Notes: a model not told the origin generated them from the letters alone. A stretch of DNA of 30,371 bases from an uncultured Geobacteraceae bacterium (GCA_937958075.1 CALFFB010000013.1:1-30371); one strand, 5' to 3'; counted from the stretch's first letter, positions 5,937-14,555 are shown. Translations and numbers: made by a program.

Positions 5937-6758
5937 CTACGGCAGATATAACAGGGGGTTGACCGGGTCCTTGCCGCGCCGCACCTCAAAATGCAGTCGT
6001 GGTTCCCCCCCTGCCGGTGGAACTCCCGACAGGGCAATCTTCTGACCGCGACTGACAAAAGCACCTTGTGTGACCAGATTACGCTGGTTAAATCCGTAGA
6101 CGGTAAACATCTCATGTTCGTGCTGTAAAATCACCAGAAATCCGTAACCATTGACACCATCGCCACTGTAGATCACGCGTCCGGCTTCGGCGGCAGCGAC
6201 ATCCGTCCCGGCACGGGCGGCAATCTCAATCCCGCGGCCGCCACCAGCCTGGGCGGCGGTGGAATATTCACGCACTATACGCCCCCGCAACGGCCAGCCG
6301 TATTGGGGCCGTTTTGCCTCGTTTTTTACCTGTCCTGACGGCGCTTTCGGTGTGCTTGCCGGTGGCGTCACCGGTGCCGGTTTCGGCGCGGGCTTCGCTG
6401 TGGTGGCGGGCGGTGGAGAGGCTTTGGTCACCGGCCGCGGGGCGGGGCGGGGCCTGGCCGCGGGAGGGGGTTCAGAACTCACCACTGCCACCTGACGGTG
6501 ACGGGTGGCTCCGGGGACATACAAACGGGTTCCCGCGCGCAATTGTGTCGGATCAGAAATATTATTGATCCGCGCCAGATAGGTAGTGTCAACGCCGTAG
6601 GTCTGGCCGATACGATACAAGGTCTGCCCCGGTTCCACCGTATGATAAACTCCGGTATGACAAGCTACCGCCAACAGCAAAGTCACCACGAGAGCGAAGT
6701 AGCGACCGATCCGCGCTACTGTCCAGCGTCGTCTCCCTGTAGTGAACAATGAGCACAT
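5937..6758 (-). CDS. nlpD: NlpD-like lipoprotein with LysM and degenerate M23 domains
   Basis: A 273-residue envelope protein. A signal segment ends in a lipobox (LLAVAC, Cys about residue 33), predicting lipid attachment. A LysM peptidoglycan-binding domain follows (YHTVEPGQTLYRIGQTYGVDTTYLARIN, about 38-82), then a low-complexity Pro/Ala/Lys linker, then a LytM/M23 domain in the last 120 residues. Zinc ligands of active M23 enzymes are mostly lost: the usual HxxxD region reads RGIEIA, the usual YAH reads YGF, and only the histidine of LHFE remains. It is therefore probably an amidase activator like E. coli NlpD rather than a peptidase. It sits between yqaA and rpoS. The start is uncertain because no strong ribosome binding site is visible. 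Confidence 0.9.
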   Translation of the reverse strand: MCSLFTTGRRRWTVARIGRYFALVVTLLLAVACHTGVYHTVEPGQTLYRIGQTYGVDTTYLARINNISDPTQLRAGTRLYVPGATRHRQVAVVSSEPPPAARPRPAPRPVTKASPPPATTAKPAPKPAPVTPPASTPKAPSGQVKNEAKRPQYGWPLRGRIVREYSTAAQAGGGRGIEIAARAGTDVAAAEAGRVIYSGDGVNGYGFLVILQHEHEMFTVYGFNQRNLVTQGAFVSRGQKIALSGVPPAGGEPRLHFEVRRGKDPVNPLLYLP

Positions 6759-6778
6759 TGTTAATTCCGGTTAGTCCA

Positions 6779-7375
6779 TCAGTTAAAATACCGCAGCACG
6801 GCCAGCGCCAGAACTATGATCATCAACACCAGCACACTGAGCAGATTGAAATATTTTTCAATCAACGCCCGTGCCGGCTGACCGACATAATAGAACATGG
6901 CAGCAACCAGATAAAAGCGTAATCCACGACCGATCAGTGATGCCAGCATAAAAACGGGAAAATTAACGGCAAACACCCCGGCAGCAATGGTGAAGATCTT
7001 GTAGGGAATAGGGGTAAACCCGGCGGCAAAGATAATCCAGAAATCGTACTGGGCAAAAAGAGCGCCGACCTGACTGAAACCTTCCGCGGTGACACCGGGC
7101 ACATACTGATAAAAATACTGGTCCAGCGCATCCCACAAGCCCCAGCCGATTGCGTAACCCAAAGCTCCCCCCAGAACCGACCCGACAGTGGCAATGAGGG
7201 CATAACGATAGGACAGGCGTGGCATGGACAGGGCCAGAGCCATCAGCAGGACATCGGGAGGGATAGGGAAAAAACTGGCTTCGGTAAAAGCCAGCAACAG
7301 CAGGGCCGGCAGGGCGTAACGGCTGTTCGCCCAGGTCAGTACCCAGTCATAGAGGCGGCGTATGGATTTCAGCAT
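6779..7375 (-). CDS. DedA/YqaA-family membrane protein
   Basis: A 198-residue inner-membrane protein with about five hydrophobic segments. The SNARE-associated (VTT) signature is visible in the N-terminal half: FTEASFFPIPPDVLL, then GSVLGGALGYAIGWG, and further on GFTPIPYKIFTIAAG. The family is linked to lipid-carrier flippase activity, but the substrate here is unknown. It lies between pcm and nlpD on the same strand. The ATG follows a modest GGGTG site. Family assignment is good; function is open. Confidence 0.88.
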   Translation of the reverse strand: MLKSIRRLYDWVLTWANSRYALPALLLLAFTEASFFPIPPDVLLMALALSMPRLSYRYALIATVGSVLGGALGYAIGWGLWDALDQYFYQYVPGVTAEGFSQVGALFAQYDFWIIFAAGFTPIPYKIFTIAAGVFAVNFPVFMLASLIGRGLRFYLVAAMFYYVGQPARALIEKYFNLLSVLVLMIIVLALAVLRYFN

Positions 7376-7393
7376 GCGTCACCCGGCAAGGCA

Positions 7394-8050
7394 TCAGCCA
7401 TGGGTCGTCTCGCTCCAGCCATCCTCGCCAATCAGTGGGACAAAGCGGCAATCCATCAACTTCTCCTGGCGATACTCCTCATCACTGATGCGCGTTACCC
7501 GAATCAGAGTCTGCTGATCATAGGCACCGACGGGCATCACCAGTCGACCGCCAACGGCCAGCTGCGCCAGATATTCCGGCGGCACATCAGGGGCCCCCGC
7601 CGCTACCAGAATCCCGTCAAAGGGGGCCTGGTCTTTCCAGCCCGTGGTACCGTCCGCGGTCTTGATGTTGACATTGCTTATCTGCAGGCGATCCAGGGCC
7701 CGGCGTGCCCGAGCGGCCAGATCGGCAATCCGCTCAATGGAATAGACCCGCTTGGCCAGCCGTGCCAGGATTGCTGTCTGGTAGCCGGAACCGGTTCCGA
7801 TCTCAAGAATCCGCTCGGAACCCTGCAACTGGAGCGCCGCCGTCATGGCGGCGACCATGTAGGGCTGGGAGATGGTCTGTTTGGCGCCGATGGGCAAGGG
7901 TCCGTCGGTGTAGGCGTGCCCCTGCAGACCGGCATCGACAAACAGATGACGCGGCACACTGGTCATCACTTCAATCACCCGCGGGTCGGTAATCCCGCGG
8001 GCGATGATCTGCTGCTGCACCATGCGTTTTCTGGCAATGGCGTAATCCAT
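7394..8050 (-). CDS. pcm: Protein-L-isoaspartate O-methyltransferase
   Basis: A 218-residue SAM-dependent methyltransferase that starts repair of isoaspartyl residues in aged proteins. The SAM-binding motif I is ILEIGTGSGYQTAILA (residues 81-96), and the family's TISQPYMVA (59-67) and RLVMPVG are present. The start chosen is the ATG that overlaps the surE stop codon (TGATG) and has GGAGGG just upstream; an earlier in-frame start nine codons upstream lies inside surE and lacks support. The surE-pcm overlap indicates translational coupling, and the pair with nlpD and rpoS is a conserved survival-gene block. Confidence 0.97.
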   Translation of the reverse strand: MDYAIARKRMVQQQIIARGITDPRVIEVMTSVPRHLFVDAGLQGHAYTDGPLPIGAKQTISQPYMVAAMTAALQLQGSERILEIGTGSGYQTAILARLAKRVYSIERIADLAARARRALDRLQISNVNIKTADGTTGWKDQAPFDGILVAAGAPDVPPEYLAQLAVGGRLVMPVGAYDQQTLIRVTRISDEEYRQEKLMDCRFVPLIGEDGWSETTHG

Positions 8051-8808
8051 CAACCCTCCACGTCCAGTGAAAAACACCAGTTTTTTTTAAGATCTTCACA
8101 GAAATCATCGCTGGTCAGATTGGTCTGCAGAGGCGTAACCGAAATAAAACCGCGGGCGACAGCGCCACAATCGGTTCCGGGGATATCCTCAAAATCGGCT
8201 CCGGCACCGCCAATCCAGTAGTATTTACGGCCGCGTGGATCTTCATTGGTGATGATCCCCTCACCGTAGTGACGCTTGCCCTGACGGGTTACCTGAACCC
8301 CTTTAGCCCCCCCGGAAGGGACGTTGACATTGAGAAAGGTTTCCGGCGGCAACCCCCTGGCCAGCACCTGGGCCGCCAGAGGAACAACAAAATCAGTTAC
8401 AACGCGCAGATCCTCCGCAGCAAACTGCCGCGCGTCAAGTGACACGGCAATGGCTGGAATCCCCATCAGGGTCGCTTCCATGGCGGCGCTGACCGTTCCG
8501 GAATAGGTAATGTCGTCGCCCAGGTTGCTGCCGCTGTTTATCCCGGAAACAACCAGATCGGGGCGCTGCATCATCAGCCCGTGGATACCCAGGTTGACGC
8601 AGTCGGTGGGGGTCCCGTCTACGGCGAAAACCTTGGGCTCGATCTCTTCCGCGCGCAGCGGCCGCTCCAGGGTCAAAGCATGCCCGACAGCGCTGCGATT
8701 GCGGTCAGGGGCCACGATCACCGCTTCGCCGAGGGTCGCCATGGCGGTTGCCAGGGCGCGCAGGCCGGGGGAATGGACCCCGTCGTCATTGGTGACAAGA
8801 ATCAACAC
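8050..8808 (-). CDS. surE: 5'/3'-nucleotidase SurE
   Basis: A 252-residue metal-dependent nucleoside monophosphate phosphatase. The N-terminal LVTNDDG supplies the metal-binding aspartate pair (D8, D9), and SGINSGSNLGDDITYSGTV gives the conserved asparagine/serine-rich active site. GLPPETFLNVNVP and the VTRQGKRHY segment are also typical. The start is GTG, two bases after the stop of the MerR gene, with GAGAG a short distance upstream. The stop overlaps the pcm start. Length fits the family. Confidence 0.97.
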   Translation of the reverse strand: MLILVTNDDGVHSPGLRALATAMATLGEAVIVAPDRNRSAVGHALTLERPLRAEEIEPKVFAVDGTPTDCVNLGIHGLMMQRPDLVVSGINSGSNLGDDITYSGTVSAAMEATLMGIPAIAVSLDARQFAAEDLRVVTDFVVPLAAQVLARGLPPETFLNVNVPSGGAKGVQVTRQGKRHYGEGIITNEDPRGRKYYWIGGAGADFEDIPGTDCGAVARGFISVTPLQTNLTSDDFCEDLKKNWCFSLDVEG

Positions 8809-8809
8809 A

Positions 8810-9169
8810 TCAGCTCTCTTGAGTCGGGTCGGATTGCGTCAGACGTTGACGCATGCGTATCAGATCGGCCTTGATTTGCTTCAACCGCTGTTGCGGCGGC
8901 AATTCTTCTTCCGGAAGGATCTCCGCCTGTCCGGATTTCAGTTGCTGCCTGGCCCCGGCAATAGTAAAGCCCTGCCGATAAAGAAGATCTTTAATCAGCA
9001 GGGCTGTTTCCACATCCTGACGGCGATACAGACGTTGATTGGTACGGCTCTTGACCGGTTTCAGGCAATCAAACTCCGTCTCCCAGTAACGCAGGACATG
9101 GGTTTTGACCTGCAGCAGAGCGGCAACTTCACCAATTTTGTAAAAGAGCTTATCGGAAAGAGTGACCAC
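8810..9169 (-). CDS. MerR-family transcriptional regulator
   Basis: A 119-residue protein with an N-terminal MerR winged helix (residues 10-80: FYKIGEVAALLQVKTHVLRYWE, then NQRLYRRQDVETALLIKDLL). A short helical tail rich in Glu and Gln follows. It has no cysteine pattern for metal sensing and no large effector domain, so the signal is unknown. The start is GTG without a strong ribosome binding site. It sits between ihfA and surE, bridging the translation gene block and the surE-rpoS block. The same gene beside ihfA is, as far as I recall, usual in Geobacter relatives. Confidence 0.88.
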   Translation of the reverse strand: MVTLSDKLFYKIGEVAALLQVKTHVLRYWETEFDCLKPVKSRTNQRLYRRQDVETALLIKDLLYRQGFTIAGARQQLKSGQAEILPEEELPPQQRLKQIKADLIRMRQRLTQSDPTQES

Positions 9170-9188
9170 CGTATCGGCTCTATCCGGT

Positions 9189-9470
9189 TCAGGAATTTTC
9201 GTTAATGGCAGCTTTTAGGACCTGACTCGGTTTGAAGGTCAGGATTTTACGCGCGGAAATTTCAATCTCACCACCGGTCTGGGGGTTGCGTCCCCGCCGG
9301 GCTGATTTTTCTTTCACCACAAAATTACCGAAGCCGGCAATCTTGATTTTTTCCCCGTCTTCCAGGGTGGATTTCATCAGGTCAAAAACCGTTTCCACGA
9401 TTTCTGCTGATTCCTTTTTTGAAAAACCTGTTGTCAGATACACATTTTCAATCAGATCAGCTTTAGTCAT
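9189..9470 (-). CDS. ihfA: Integration host factor alpha subunit
   Basis: A 93-residue HU/IHF-family DNA-bending protein. The N-terminal helices (MTKADLIENVYLTTGFSKKESAEIVETVF) are followed by the beta-arm with RRGRNPQTGGEI and the basic end (FKPSQVLK). It resembles IhfA more than HU in the arm tip and in its position after pheT, as in E. coli. IHF bends DNA at sigma-54 promoters and recombination sites, both of which occur in this window. A GGAGG site four bases before the ATG supports the start. Confidence 0.94.
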   Translation of the reverse strand: MTKADLIENVYLTTGFSKKESAEIVETVFDLMKSTLEDGEKIKIAGFGNFVVKEKSARRGRNPQTGGEIEISARKILTFKPSQVLKAAINENS

Positions 9471-9575
9471 ATGCCCTCCAGCATGTATTCCACGGACAGC
9501 TGCCCTTGCTCAGAACAACTATCTATTTGATTTTTATCGATTTGTACCACAGGAAAAATCGTGCTGCAAGCGCTA

Positions 9576-11984
9576 TCAACGAATTTCCGCAGCCAGTTCC
9601 TTACACAGGGACTGAATCATCCGGTCATGCACCCTGGCAACCTCATCTTCGGTCAGGGTCTTGTTCATGTCACGGTAACAGATCCGTACCCCCAGGCTCT
9701 TTTTACCGGCGGCAACGCCGGTCCCCGTATACAGGTCAAACAGGGTGACGTCCTCTACAATCTTTGCCCGGTTACGGTTGAGACGCTCCAGAACCTCGCT
9801 GGCCGGTATTCCTTCATCCAGCAGCAGAGCGCTGTCACGACTGACATGAGGAAACCGCGACAAGGGAACAAACGCAGGAGTCACGTCAGCCAACGTCAGC
9901 AGGATTTCGACATCCACCTCCAGTAGATAAACCGGTTGATCAATGTCGTAGGTCGCCAGTACCCGCGGATGAACCTCTCCCAGATAACCGGCCACCTGCC
10001 CATCCTTCAGGGACAGGGCGCAGGACTTGCCAGGGTGCAGGTAGGGCTGTGACCGGCTTCCGTCGAACTGGCTGTCGGCAATGCCGCAGCCGGCCAAAAG
10101 GGATTCAAGCACCCCCTTGAGATCGTAAAAATCAACGGCTGCCGCTGCCTGCGCCCAACCTTCCGGCTCGCGGCGCCCGCTAAGGACCGCTGTCAAGGTC
10201 AACCGCTCCTGACAACTGCCGTCCGGCTGTGCAAGAAACACCGGCCGCAGTTCAAACAGACGCAGATCGTCACTGCGATAGCTCAGATTCCGCACCACGG
10301 TTTCCAGCAGGCTGGGCACCAGGCTGGTACGCATGACCGCCTGCTCTTCCGACAGGGGGTTGAGAATCGGCACCTGCGCCAACCGTTCATCTCCCTCGGC
10401 GACGCCGATGCGACTCAGGCTGTCGGCGGCTATGAAGGAATAATTGATGGCCTCGGAAAAACCGGAGGTCACCAGCAGCTGCCGCAATTTTTTCTGCAGA
10501 CGCTGGCGCGGCGCCGGCAGCCTGGCATCGACCACGCCGACCGGCATGGTAACAGGAATCCTGTCGTAACCGTAGAGGCGTGCCACCTCCTCGATCAGGT
10601 CGACCTCGCGCTCCAGATCCGGCCTGAAGCTGGGCACTGAAACCTGCAGACAAAGAGCATCCGCCCCTGTCTGAACCTCAAGTCCGATGGCCTGCAGCAG
10701 GCCGCTGATGGTTGTTGCCTCGACCCTGACACCCAGCAGCTGATGCACCCGGTCAGCATGAAGACTAATCGTTCGCTGCGGCAGCTGGCGCGGATAGACA
10801 TCGATGGTTCCGGACAGCACTTCGCCGCCACCAAGGGCCGCCATCAGGGCCGCCGCCCGATTCAGGGCAAAGGGTATCATATCGATATCCGCACCACGTT
10901 CGAAACGATGGGAGGACTCCGTATGCAGCCCATGGCGCTTGCTCGAACGGCGCACCGTCGTCGGGTTGAAATAGGCCGCCTCCAGCAAGATGGTCTCCGT
11001 GTCGTCCTGCACCTCGGAGTTCAGCCCCCCCATGATTCCCGCCAGGGCTACCGGCCGCTGTCCGTCACAGATCATCAGGTCTTCCGGACTCATGCGGTGC
11101 TGCTGGTTATCCAGGGTTGTGAAATTTTCCTGGTCGCGCGCGGTCTTGACGACAATGCGCTGATCTTCAAGGTAGCGAAAGTCGAAGGCGTGCAAAGGAT
11201 GCCCCAGCTCCATCATGACATAGTTGGTGACATCGACAATATTGTTGATGGAGCGCATGCCGACGGCTTCCAGACGTCGCACCATCCAGTCGGGAGAGGG
11301 ACCGACCTTCACCTTGCGGATCATCCGTGCCGCATACCGTGGACAGCCTTCAGCATCTTCAATGGTGACGGCTGCCTGGCTGGCAACCGTGTCGGAAACC
11401 TCCTTGAGGTCCGGCTGGGGCAGCTTCAGGGGCTGTCCGTAAAGAGCCGCTACCTCGCGGGCGACTCCAACCAGACTGAGACAGTCGGGACGGTTGGGTG
11501 TCAGACCGATCTCGATCTGGTAATCATGCCAGCCCATGGCTTTGAACAGGGGCTCGCCAAGGGGCAGACCGTCGGGCAGGATCATGATACCCGGAGACTC
11601 TTCGGCCAGCCCCAGTTCCTTTTCAGAACAGAGCATGCCGCAGGAAACCTGACCACGAATCTTGGATTTCTTGATCTTGAAATCTCCCGGCAGCACCGAA
11701 CCGGGCTGAGCCAGGGCGACCAGGTCACCGGCGTTATGGTTGGTGGCACCGCAGACAACGCTGACAACCTCCGATCCGGTATTGACCTGACACAGGGTCA
11801 GGCGATCAGCATCCGGGTGGGGAACAACCTCGTCCAGACGGGCGACGATGACCGTATCCAGATCGCCGCCGATCTCTTTGAGGGCATCGACCTCGAGGCC
11901 GGCCATGGTCAGGCGATGGCAGAGATCCTGAGGGGTTGCGTCAAAGTCAACAAATTCCTTGAGCCAGTTGTAGGTGACTATCAT
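9576..11984 (-). CDS. pheT: Phenylalanine-tRNA ligase, beta subunit
   Basis: An 802-residue subunit of the cytoplasmic alpha2-beta2 enzyme that charges tRNA-Phe. Domains in order are an OB-fold tRNA-binding domain (about 40-150), the B3/B4 editing domain that clears mischarged Tyr (about 210-380, with RRSSKRHGLHTESSHRFERG), B5 (about 400-475), the catalytic-core-like domain (PVTMP onward), and the C-terminal anticodon-binding FDX-ACB domain (about 708-801, FPHVSRDSALLL). Length is normal. GAGG lies before the ATG, 20 bases after the pheS stop. The 105 bases to ihfA have no gene. Confidence 0.98.
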   Translation of the reverse strand: MIVTYNWLKEFVDFDATPQDLCHRLTMAGLEVDALKEIGGDLDTVIVARLDEVVPHPDADRLTLCQVNTGSEVVSVVCGATNHNAGDLVALAQPGSVLPGDFKIKKSKIRGQVSCGMLCSEKELGLAEESPGIMILPDGLPLGEPLFKAMGWHDYQIEIGLTPNRPDCLSLVGVAREVAALYGQPLKLPQPDLKEVSDTVASQAAVTIEDAEGCPRYAARMIRKVKVGPSPDWMVRRLEAVGMRSINNIVDVTNYVMMELGHPLHAFDFRYLEDQRIVVKTARDQENFTTLDNQQHRMSPEDLMICDGQRPVALAGIMGGLNSEVQDDTETILLEAAYFNPTTVRRSSKRHGLHTESSHRFERGADIDMIPFALNRAAALMAALGGGEVLSGTIDVYPRQLPQRTISLHADRVHQLLGVRVEATTISGLLQAIGLEVQTGADALCLQVSVPSFRPDLEREVDLIEEVARLYGYDRIPVTMPVGVVDARLPAPRQRLQKKLRQLLVTSGFSEAINYSFIAADSLSRIGVAEGDERLAQVPILNPLSEEQAVMRTSLVPSLLETVVRNLSYRSDDLRLFELRPVFLAQPDGSCQERLTLTAVLSGRREPEGWAQAAAAVDFYDLKGVLESLLAGCGIADSQFDGSRSQPYLHPGKSCALSLKDGQVAGYLGEVHPRVLATYDIDQPVYLLEVDVEILLTLADVTPAFVPLSRFPHVSRDSALLLDEGIPASEVLERLNRNRAKIVEDVTLFDLYTGTGVAAGKKSLGVRICYRDMNKTLTEDEVARVHDRMIQSLCKELAAEIR

Positions 11985-12004
11985 GGGCCTGGTTCCTCTT
12001 GTTT

Positions 12005-13027
12005 TCAGTTGCTGAACTGTTTCAGGAAGCGGATATCATTCTCGAAGAACAGGCGCAGATCGTTAACGCCATACTTGAGCATGGCAATCCGCTCAAGGCC
12101 CATACCAAAGGCAAATCCGCTGTATTTTTCCGCATCGTACTCAACCGCGACAAATACCGCCGGGTCGATCATGCCGCAACCGAGAATCTCCAGCCAGCCG
12201 CTGCCACCACAAACGCGGCAGCCCTTGCCGCCGCAAATCACGCAGGCGATGTCAACCTCGGCGCTGGGTTCGGTAAAGGGAAAGAAGGACGGCCGGAACC
12301 GGACCTTCAAACCTTCCCCGAAAAACTCGTTCAGAAAATGGGTCAAAACGCCCTTGAGGTCGCCGAAGGTCACCTTGTCATCGACAAGGAACCCCTCGAT
12401 CTGATGGAACATAGGGCTGTGGGTGAGATCGGAATCACGGCGATAAACCGTGCCGGGAGCGATCACCCGCACCGGCGGCGGCTGCTTGACCATGGTGCGA
12501 ATCTGTACCGGCGAGGTATGGGTGCGCAGCACCAGATCGTCATTGATGTAAAAGGTGTCCTGCATGTCGCGGGCAGGGTGATCCCTGGGGATGTTGAGAG
12601 CCTCGAAATTATAGAAATCCTTCTCAATCTCCGGACCTTCCTCAACGGAAAACCCCAGTCGGGAAAAAATCTCGACAATTTCATCCGTCACCAGGGTGAC
12701 CGGATGCAGACTGCCGGCAAAGGCAGTACGCCCCGGCAGAGTGACATCGATCTTCTCCCGCTCCAGGCGGGCGGCAATCTCGACCTCTTCCAGCTGTTGC
12801 TGTCGCAACTTAAAAACCTCTTCAAACTGGTCTTTGAGCTGATTGACCAGCTGACCGATGACGGGCCGATCTTCAGCTGAAAGATCGCGCATCCCCTTCA
12901 TGACCTCGGTCAGGGATCCTTTTTTTCCCAGGACCTGAACCCGCAGAGCCTGGAGTTCCTTCAATGAGCTCGACGAACGCAGAGCCGTCAGGGCATCGTT
13001 CTGTAATTGCTGTAATCGCTCTTTCAT
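12005..13027 (-). CDS. pheS: Phenylalanine-tRNA ligase, alpha subunit
   Basis: A 340-residue catalytic subunit of phenylalanyl-tRNA synthetase. An N-terminal coiled-coil arm (about 1-90) comes before a class II core. Motif 2 is visible at GTVYRRDSDLTHSPMFHQIEG, and motif 3 at GFAFGMGLERIAML. A cysteine-rich insert (CVICGGKGCRVCGG) occurs in many bacterial PheS. The start chosen (MKERLQQLQ) gives the family's usual length; an ATG two codons earlier is equally possible, while a start 20 codons earlier lies in non-conserved sequence. A terminator-like hairpin separates it from rplT, so it probably has its own promoter or is attenuated. Confidence 0.97.
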   Translation of the reverse strand: MKERLQQLQNDALTALRSSSSLKELQALRVQVLGKKGSLTEVMKGMRDLSAEDRPVIGQLVNQLKDQFEEVFKLRQQQLEEVEIAARLEREKIDVTLPGRTAFAGSLHPVTLVTDEIVEIFSRLGFSVEEGPEIEKDFYNFEALNIPRDHPARDMQDTFYINDDLVLRTHTSPVQIRTMVKQPPPVRVIAPGTVYRRDSDLTHSPMFHQIEGFLVDDKVTFGDLKGVLTHFLNEFFGEGLKVRFRPSFFPFTEPSAEVDIACVICGGKGCRVCGGSGWLEILGCGMIDPAVFVAVEYDAEKYSGFAFGMGLERIAMLKYGVNDLRLFFENDIRFLKQFSN

Positions 13028-13136
13028 AGGCATCACCCGAACTTGTGGAATCGACCCCGGACAGGCAACTGCGACCTGCTGCCCCACCGAAGGCAGGAAC
13101 AGACGGCAGTATTACCGGATGGCGTGGAAATCAAAC

Positions 13137-13174
13137 AAAAAAAGGGAGACTGAGTAAAAAAGACCCGGTCTCCC
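13137..13174 (-). terminator. Terminator or attenuator between rplT and pheS
   Basis: Read on the minus strand, GGGAGAC (13174-13168), a 17-base loop and GTCTCCC (13150-13144) form a 7-bp stem followed directly by seven T residues. It lies 22 bases after the rplT stop and about 110 before pheS. I looked for a phenylalanine-rich leader peptide ahead of it, as in E. coli pheM, and found none with a start and ribosome binding site. Confidence 0.75.
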
Positions 13175-13196
13175 CCGAAGATATGACAACCTGCTG

Positions 13197-13553
13197 TTAC
13201 TGCAGACGCGCTTTGGCGGTCTCAGCAATCACCTGGAATCCCGCCGGATCGCTCACGGCAAGATCTGCCATGATTTTGCGATCAAGGGCAACATCCGCCT
13301 GCTTCAGACCATGAATCAAGCGACTGTAGGACAGACCGTTTTCGCGGGCTGCGGCGTTGATGCGGGTGATCCACAAAGCGCGGAAATCACGTTTTTTGAC
13401 CCGCCGATCGCGAAAGGCATAATTGAGGGCACGATCAACGGCCTCCGTCGCTGAACGGAACAATTTGCTCCGCGCACCACGGTATCCTTTGGCCAGTTTA
13501 AGAACCTTGTTACGACGGCGTCTGGCTTTAAATCCTCTTTTTACTCTTGGCAT
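13197..13553 (-). CDS. rplT: 50S ribosomal protein L20
   Basis: A 118-residue basic protein that binds 23S rRNA early in large-subunit assembly. The start MPRVKRGFKARRRRNKVLKLAKGY and FRDRRVKKRDFRALWITRINAA are characteristic. It follows rpmI as in most bacteria. The ATG has AAGGAG upstream. The 123 bases between rpmI and rplT hold two small hairpins (AACTGC with GCAGTT, and GGGG with CCCC), which could take part in L20 autoregulation, known in other bacteria; that role is only a suggestion. Confidence 0.98.
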   Translation of the reverse strand: MPRVKRGFKARRRRNKVLKLAKGYRGARSKLFRSATEAVDRALNYAFRDRRVKKRDFRALWITRINAAARENGLSYSRLIHGLKQADVALDRKIMADLAVSDPAGFQVIAETAKARLQ

Positions 13554-13676
13554 CTCACTTGCTCCTTAACTTAGTTAGTATCCATTTCGGCCGGTGCCGT
13601 GGTCGGATCTGCAGGGGGAGATTGTCCCCACAGTTCACAACCTTGCAACTGCTGAAGGCAGTTTTTCCGTTTGTCC

Positions 13677-13874
13677 CTAGAGATAGGGAATCAATTGGGC
13701 GATATTCCGTTCGTCCGACTTCATCACGATGGTGCCCTGGCGCAGGTTGCGCTTGCGCTTGGTGGTCTTCGACGTCAGGATATGACTGGTATAGGCTTTG
13801 TTGCGACGAATCTTACCGGTTCCGGTTTTCCGAAAACGCTTGGCAGCGCCACGGTTGGTTTTGATCTTAGGCAT
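13677..13874 (-). CDS. rpmI: 50S ribosomal protein L35
   Basis: A 65-residue, very basic ribosomal protein. MPKIKTNRGAAKRFRKTGTGKIRR and the SKTTKRKRNLR stretch are diagnostic of L35, and the length is standard. AGGAGA lies seven bases before the ATG. It stands between infC and rplT, the conserved order, so the three are probably one transcript with IF3 made first. Confidence 0.98.
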   Translation of the reverse strand: MPKIKTNRGAAKRFRKTGTGKIRRNKAYTSHILTSKTTKRKRNLRQGTIVMKSDERNIAQLIPYL

Positions 13875-13954
13875 GAATCTTCTCCTGTTTTCCGCTGTAT
13901 TTTGCTGATGATATGTAATCTGCCATACGTTATTCGCAGACGAACTGATAAAGT

Positions 13955-14467
13955 CTATTTTTTCACAGGACCGATCACCATCGTCATAAATCGCCCCATT
14001 TTACTCGGCTGCGATTCGACCTGACCCACATCCTTTAACGCCTCAACCGCCTTGTTCAGCTGCATCATGCCCTGATCGGGGTGCGCGTTTTCACGCCCGC
14101 GAAACATGATGGTCATCTTCACCTTGTTCCCCTCTTCGAGGAAACGCCGGGCGTGCTTGATCTTGAACTGGAAATCATGATCGTCGGTCTTGGGCCGCAT
14201 CTTGACTTCCTTGATCTCGAACTTGACCTGTTTTTTCTTGGCGTCGGAGGCACGCTTCGCCTGTTGATATTTATACTTGCCATAATCCATGATCCGGCAA
14301 ACAGGCGGGTCGGCTTGTGGTGAAACCTCAACCAGATCAAGCCCCTGCTCCTGGGCAACCGCCAACGCGCGATCGATGTCGAGAATCCCCAACTGGCCGC
14401 CTTCGTCGTCGATAACCCGCACCTGGCGCGCCCTGATAGCTTCGTTAATGTTCGCTTCCTTGGCTAT
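13955..14467 (-). CDS. infC: Translation initiation factor IF-3 (AUA start)
   Basis: A 170-residue initiation factor that keeps the 30S subunit free and checks the start codon. The N-domain (INEAIRARQVRVI, PPVCRIMDYGKYKYQ) and C-domain (IKEVKMRPKTDDHD, then MTIMFRGRE) are complete. Homologues begin a few residues before NINE; the only well-placed codon there is ATA at 14467-14465, seven bases after an AAGGAG site. An in-frame TTG seven codons earlier lies upstream of that ribosome binding site. A rare start codon on infC is known from E. coli (AUU), where IF3 represses its own translation by rejecting it. The same logic is inferred here. Confidence 0.93.
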   Translation of the reverse strand: MAKEANINEAIRARQVRVIDDEGGQLGILDIDRALAVAQEQGLDLVEVSPQADPPVCRIMDYGKYKYQQAKRASDAKKKQVKFEIKEVKMRPKTDDHDFQFKIKHARRFLEEGNKVKMTIMFRGRENAHPDQGMMQLNKAVEALKDVGQVESQPSKMGRFMTMVIGPVKK

Positions 14468-14480
14468 GACACAACTCCTT
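14465..14480 (-). promoter_or_regulatory. infC ribosome binding site and AUA start
   Basis: AAGGAG at 14480-14475 is followed by a 7-base spacer and ATA at 14467-14465, which opens the conserved reading (I/M)AKEANINEAI. No ATG, GTG or TTG lies in frame between the ribosome binding site and the conserved domain. The spacing is ideal, so the unusual codon decides the start. Confidence 0.75.
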
Positions 14481-14555
14481 TTCTGCAACTGCTGACAAAA
14501 ACTCAGCTCGATAACAAGATGTCACCCTGACCGGCTTGCGGTAACTACAACAAAC

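Noticed and set aside
10743..12404. Long plus-strand open frame (553 codons) across pheT and pheS
   Set aside because: It is the antisense of two clearly conserved synthetase genes and shows no recognisable domain; GC-rich codon use creates such shadows.
13137..13196. Phe-rich leader peptide for pheS attenuation
   Set aside because: Several TTT codons exist near the hairpin, but there is no start codon with a ribosome binding site in that frame.
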